Shown: positions 63,593-64,000 of the stretch, piece after piece
Layout: every line of letters starts with the position of its first letter
Position numbering within the stretch: the stretch's first letter is position 1
Source of the DNA: Nostoc parmelioides FACHB-3921
GTDB taxonomy: Bacteria > Cyanobacteriota > Cyanobacteriia > Cyanobacteriales > Nostocaceae
Direction: 5' to 3'
Assembly (NCBI RefSeq): GCF_014696625.1
Contig: NZ_JACJQL010000001.1
Coordinates: 1 to 64,000, forward strand
DNA length: 64,000 nucleotides
Made by a program: the position numbers and the translations under genes
Notes under the pieces: model-generated
Databases searched by the model: none
Told to the model about the DNA's origin: nothing
What the model saw: the letters and a program-made list of their open reading frames with translations, nothing else

Positions 63593-64000
63593 TTATTTTC
63601 CTGTCTTCGCGGTATCACACTCAGCCAGTCTAGTCATTTCAAATAGCTGTTGGGCATTATTTCCCAGAAAGCCATCAAATAACGTTTCCTTTCCAGGTTC
63701 CACTTGTAGGGGATAACGTTGGGCTATTTCGTAATATGCGTAAGTCCAAGGAATTTCGACTTCTTGACTACTAATATCATCTATGACCGTTACCATTTCT
63801 TTAACCGCTTGGGTTGCTGTTTGACGCAAACCCCAGGTAACATCGCCTTCAATTTCTGCCTTCATAGGTACACCCAAATTAGCCAAACCACGGGCAGTAT
63901 TATCTATATCTGCATATTCTGGAGTTTGATGGCGATTAACGTAGCCTGTAAAATGATTAACAGCATAACCATGTAACAATACCCATGCGCCATATTGAGT
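63593..64000 (-). CDS. DUF1338 family protein, C-terminal part (runs off the window)
   Basis: The frame is open from the window edge to the stop at 63593, giving the last 135 residues. HGYAVNHFTGYVN, TARGLANLGVPMKAEIEGD, GLRQTATQAVKEM and IPWTYAYYEIAQRYPL are characteristic of DUF1338. Some members are Fe(II)-dependent 2-oxoadipate dioxygenase/decarboxylases (HglS-type), with a metal-binding histidine in the HxxN region. The N-terminus is beyond the window, so full length and start cannot be judged. Confidence 0.85.
   Translation of the reverse strand, partial: TQYGAWVLLHGYAVNHFTGYVNRHQTPEYADIDNTARGLANLGVPMKAEIEGDVTWGLRQTATQAVKEMVTVIDDISSQEVEIPWTYAYYEIAQRYPLQVEPGKETLFDGFLGNNAQQLFEMTRLAECDTAKTGK

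Overview
The window looks like chromosome from a filamentous, heterocyst-forming cyanobacterium of the Nostoc/Anabaena/Trichormus group. The evidence is a light-dependent protochlorophyllide reductase, a flavodoxin nearly identical to the Anabaena protein as I remember it (a few substitutions, so probably a close relative of PCC 7119/7120 rather than that strain), a fused modBC gene, many HIP1 octamers (GCGATCGC), and abundant heptameric short tandem repeats (STRRs) between genes. These statements rest on recognition of families, not on a search.

Layout. 0-9.2 kb: por, dnaK (opposite strand), a U32-family protease/hydroxylase-like gene, a YdcF-like membrane protein and a carboxyl-terminal processing protease. 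9.2-12.4 kb: accessory patch with an IS200/IS605-type tnpB lacking tnpA, a small conserved gene and an AT-rich stand-alone ATP-grasp gene. 12.4-14.1 kb: cobK and a DUF1636 ferredoxin-like gene headed by a clear cobalamin riboswitch. 14.3-28.3 kb: VWA-domain protein, secreted DUF4360 protein, ribokinase-type kinase, dynamin-like GTPase, aspS, an antitoxin-like small protein, MFS transporter, modBC, murQ and a DUF3110 gene. 28.6-34.8 kb: a 2048-residue TamB homologue with an internal 70-residue tandem repeat. 34.8-40.5 kb: a CheY-like regulator and a 1634-residue OmpR-type regulator/hybrid histidine kinase fusion. 40.8-43 kb: small membrane and secreted proteins and an M15 peptidase.

43.3-47 kb holds the most unusual accessory locus: a small acidic helical protein, a 13-unit array with an exact 21-bp period, and a P-loop NTPase-TPR (STAND-like) protein whose TPR units are partly identical at DNA level. 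It is followed by alaS (convergent), a 1.5-kb gap that contains a disrupted heavy-metal-associated (HMA) domain gene, a GGDEF cyclase, a membrane protein, a stand-alone FtsH-type M41 peptidase-like protein, a DUF4336 protein, two tandem zinc-ribbon Ser/Thr kinases, a PaaK-like adenylate-forming enzyme, and an isiB-isiC pair for iron limitation. The window ends inside a DUF1338 gene.

Between genes the sequence is rich in repeats: STRR heptamers, 21-bp and 43-nt elements, and at least two families of short elements with terminal inverted repeats (MITE-like). I found no rRNA, tRNA or CRISPR array.
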